Source: Synura sp. LO234KE
Taxonomy: Eukaryota > Sar > Synurophyceae > Synurales > Mallomonadaceae
Assembly: GCA_015143735.1 (NCBI GenBank)
Contig: VKHC01000668.1
Location: 1 to 10,278, forward strand
Length of the DNA stretch: 10,278 nt
Reading direction: 5' to 3'
The position numbers were made by a program, and so were the translations under genes. Positions 7,613 to 10,278 of the stretch are shown piece after piece; position 1 is the stretch's first letter; every line of letters starts with the position of its first letter. The notes beneath the pieces are model-generated. The model made no database searches and was not told where the DNA came from. It was given only the letters and a program-made list of their open reading frames with translations.

Positions 7613-8855
7613 CACATATTTTCATAGCCACTGATTCTGCTAGCACCCTCCCCTATGCCAGGTGCGTCATCAGTTTTATCAACTCCGGTAACCACTCCAG
7701 CTCGTGACTGATTATGATCGTCAGCAACATCTTGACTTGCTCCTCTTGTTACAATCTGAGTATCGTCGTGTCTCCCTGGGCAACCAGAACACTTCCAAGA
7801 CCATGCATTTAGATCAGGTTTGTAACAGATGACTCAACCTACCGTACCAGTGCTATCAATCAACAAAAGCCTTCTCGCATCTGGCCGCGCGGGTAGAGAA
7901 TATACTAACTTGCCATGTCACATTGACAGCGTGGGATCCCCGCACCCCAGCCTGCTCCAAAATTTTCAATGACGGGGTCATAAACGAAAGTTCAAAGTTG
8001 TTAGCGCCTCCTTCTTCCCTCGTTTTTTACCGGTCCCTTTGGGTAATGTTGTGGACACATTGTGGTGTGACGCGCAGCCCCAGAGGCCGTTGACCCTTTC
8101 ACAGAATTCCAGAATTCAAAATACTCGCGCAAGAGTGTAACAAGAGGGCTCAAGCGTATTATCTGATCCAGCCCTCAGGCCCAAGCAACACTCTACTCCT
8201 TCCTCATCCTACTGCCTATCTCTTCAGACAGGGATGACTCCGCCTCTCAGAGCGGACAAGCTGTGGGGTCCGGTGGTTAATTTTGCGGATTTTCCTAACT
8301 GGGTGGGTGGAAGTAATGATGCATGCGACGAGCGACATTGGCAAACTCAGTGCGGGCAGCATCCCCAGGACTAGATCCGGGAGCATCGGTAGCGCTTTCC
8401 CGTGGATGATGGTCCACTTTACAATTTCGGATCTGATAATGTGAGTACCGCGTGAAACGTGACACACGCCATCAAGCCGGTGGCTAGCAAGTGAATAATA
8501 GCTCTCTCTCACACACTTTAATTATACACTGCTTGATCAAGTCCAGATCCTGGACGCCGGCCCACACGAACGATGCCACCCCTTTCGCCGATCGAAAGGA
8601 AAAGGTAGATCAAATAGCGTGCGAGGCTGAATAGGGATCGGATGCCGTTCGTAGCCTCAGGGGTGGTCGGCGCCCTCGGCGCAGGTCCTCTCCTCCCTCC
8701 GATGAATTGCTCGGAGTAAGGGGTTGCGGGCATTTTCCTCATGGGTCCTAGCATGCAGCCTTACTCTTGCGTCTAGCAATGCGTTCAGGCCCTGCAAGTT
8801 TATGCACCCGCTCATGAGTATAACGATGAATGAGACGTCGACCAGCGTACGGCAA
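7613..8855. other. about 1.2 kb without a recognisable gene
   Basis: Open frames here are a plus-strand stretch of about 77 codons (8143-8373, containing NFADFPNWVGG) and two minus-strand frames (8216-8512 and 8518-8754). None shows a motif I recognise, and strands overlap as expected of chance frames in less AT-rich DNA. CAGAATTC is repeated in tandem at about 8102-8117. Confidence 0.4.
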
Positions 8856-8911
8856 CGAGTGTACTCACTCGGTTCTCGTTAATCAGTAACGAGACTTGTT
8901 CCTTTTGGAAC
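8856..8911. other. three consecutive perfect hairpins
   Basis: Three inverted repeats follow one another with two- and three-base gaps: CGAGTG/CACTCG around TACT (8856-8871), TCTCGTTA/TAACGAGA around ATCAG (8874-8894), and GTTCC/GGAAC around TTTT (8898-8911). Just downstream, GTGGTTATCACG (8919-8930) resembles a tRNA D-arm or A box, but no matching B box follows. This could be a structured RNA, part of an LTR or a transposon end; nothing identifies which. Confidence 0.5.
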
Positions 8912-9037
8912 GTAGAGGGTGGTTATCACGTAGTTTCTTCTGTGTGCTGACTGTTTAATATTTCTTCTTTATGTAATTGAGTATTTAGCTAGATTGTTTT
9001 GATATTGCCATGTAATTCCATTTGTTAACAGAAATAC

Positions 9038-10031
9038 TGACCGATTTGGTAATTTCTTAACCAGGAGCTCTCTACTCAAATGGGGCTCGCCTAACTGTAT
9101 ACGATTTTAGCCAAATCATAGTCGAAATAGAAGTCCTTGGTCTGCTCTCATAGAGCATCAAGCATTCTTTCCTTCAAGCTTCTCTCCAACATGGTGCGCA
9201 TTCAGCGACGTTCTTTTCTCGCTTGACGCTTCTCCAGAAACAAAGAGTCACTGCCTTTTGATGAGCGGGTCTGCTTTCCGAGAGCACAACTAGAATGGAG
9301 CACAAATGCACAGAGCAAATTCTAATCAGGTTCTCCGCCCATACCGTACTCCATTCACGGCCTCTTTACCTCTCGTCTGTGTGCGGACACTATATTTTCT
9401 CCGATTCTGAAGACACCAGAGCATATTGTTATACACCATTCGATAGATAGTACTACAAGTAGTCGCTAATATTAGTCTCCACGTCTATCCATCGGGAGTA
9501 CGATACGATATCATGATATTTTCAAAAGTGGCATCGCTTTACTGTAATGGTGCTGTTTGTTATGCTACTACGATTGGGTACTGCCCCGATGCTTTTTGAA
9601 AAAACAAACAAACAGAAAACGGCGTAGATTATTCGAGATTATAAGTTTTCAATCTTTCTGGGTTATACATTTCTGAAAGGCACACTATCAGCACAATATA
9701 CAAGATCTAATCCTATCTGAAAAAGATATGCAATAATTTTCGTACCACGTTAAGTAAGAACTACCACACCAATAACGCTATGTTAATAAGGAGGATGCGA
9801 TTGTAATAAACAACGGTGCGAAGGAAGTTTCGAGTCTATTACAGCATCACTTAACGGTTGGGGTCTTGTCAATATTGTCGGAGAGCATATAACTGCAGTG
9901 TCGGCAAATATATCTACTCATTACAGTGATCTATTGACAAAGTTGATTTCGAATTCAAAAGCACCCTTTTAACAGGCGGAAATAACTTTTGCTGAACGAC
10001 AAATGCGTGAAAGCAGTGACCAAATCGGTCA
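9038..10031. repeat. 13-base inverted repeat pair about 1 kb apart
   Basis: TGACCGATTTGGT at 9038-9050 is the exact reverse complement of 10019-10031. The second copy forms part of a local hairpin. Thirteen bases is short enough to be chance in 10 kb, so an element end is only a possibility. Confidence 0.35.
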
Positions 10032-10085
10032 CAAGAGGTGAAGAAAAGCATCTTAGCAAACGTCTTAGCCACGCTAATATTAGTC
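9464..10085 (+). repeat. 14-base direct repeat pair with palindromic core
   Basis: CGCTAATATTAGTC occurs at 9464-9477 and again at 10072-10085, 608 bases apart. The core CTAATATTAG is a perfect palindrome, so the copies match on either strand through the core. Confidence 0.5.
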
Positions 10086-10278
10086 GAGTTGGGTAGATGT
10101 AATTTAGATATAGTGCACTTTTTGAGAGGCAGGGAGTTAAATTATAGAATCACAGAGGGCTACGAGTAGGTGCAGGAATTGTTATAATAGTCACACAGAG
10201 CAGGATTGGGTGCAAATACTCATGGGTGTGGATTATGAGATATCACATGGGAAGAAACGACTAATATGGGAAATAGTA

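Larger units (their letters stand above)
8912..10278. other. AT-rich terminal region, no gene recognised
   Basis: About 1.37 kb of AT-rich sequence has no open frame of note and resembles the DNA flanking PGRL1. It holds a 12-base palindrome (ATATCATGATAT, 9508-9519), a GTGACC/GGTCAC hairpin (10016-10032) and two pairs of short dispersed repeats listed separately. A terminal exon of a neighbouring gene could be present but I cannot see one. Confidence 0.45.

Noticed and set aside
8913-8990. A tRNA gene beginning near GTGGTTATCACG
   Set aside because: No B box (GGTTCGANNCC), no acceptor-stem pairing and no plausible anticodon arm follow.
9202-9321. CALGKQTR in a minus-strand frame as a copia pre-integrase motif
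   Set aside because: The partner zinc ligands are missing and the frame stops within 40 codons. With so little sequence this is likely chance.

Overview
The window looks like nuclear DNA of a eukaryotic alga with a secondary, probably red-derived, plastid. The only gene I can identify with confidence is a nucleus-encoded thylakoid protein, PGRL1 (PGR5-like protein 1, cyclic electron flow around photosystem I). It is split into 13 short exons by 12 GT-AG introns of 54 to 341 bases. Its first exon encodes an ER-type signal peptide followed by a basic stretch whose predicted +1 residue is aromatic (Trp). That bipartite leader points to a complex plastid of the heterokont or cryptophyte type. The taxon is an inference; no rRNA or other marker is present.

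Layout. Positions 1-54, minus strand, may be the first 18 codons of a divergently transcribed gene cut by the window edge. Positions 55-246 would then be a shared, possibly bidirectional promoter region. Positions 247-3555 hold the PGRL1 gene (942 coding bases, 313 residues). Several introns carry small tandem or inverted repeats. From about 3556 to the end I find no intact gene.

That remaining 6.7 kb resembles intergenic DNA filled with decayed mobile-element sequence. A frameshifted minus-strand stretch at 3902-4184 resembles the start of a Ty1/copia Gag. A multiply broken plus-strand stretch at 6533-6903 shows three collinear piggyBac-transposase-like motifs. A minus-strand frame at 5272-5934 is open for 145 codons below a single stop and is unassigned. 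There is a 47-base tandem duplication at 7519-7612. Three perfect hairpins lie back to back at 8856-8911. The stretch from about 5.4 to 8.8 kb looks by eye less AT-rich than the flanks.

The PGRL1 call rests on exon-by-exon fit: every junction is GT-AG, the phases close exactly, and the joined protein has the family's order of features (stromal helical repeat, two membrane spans, two CxxC pairs). The transposon calls are weak to moderate and rest on motif resemblance alone.
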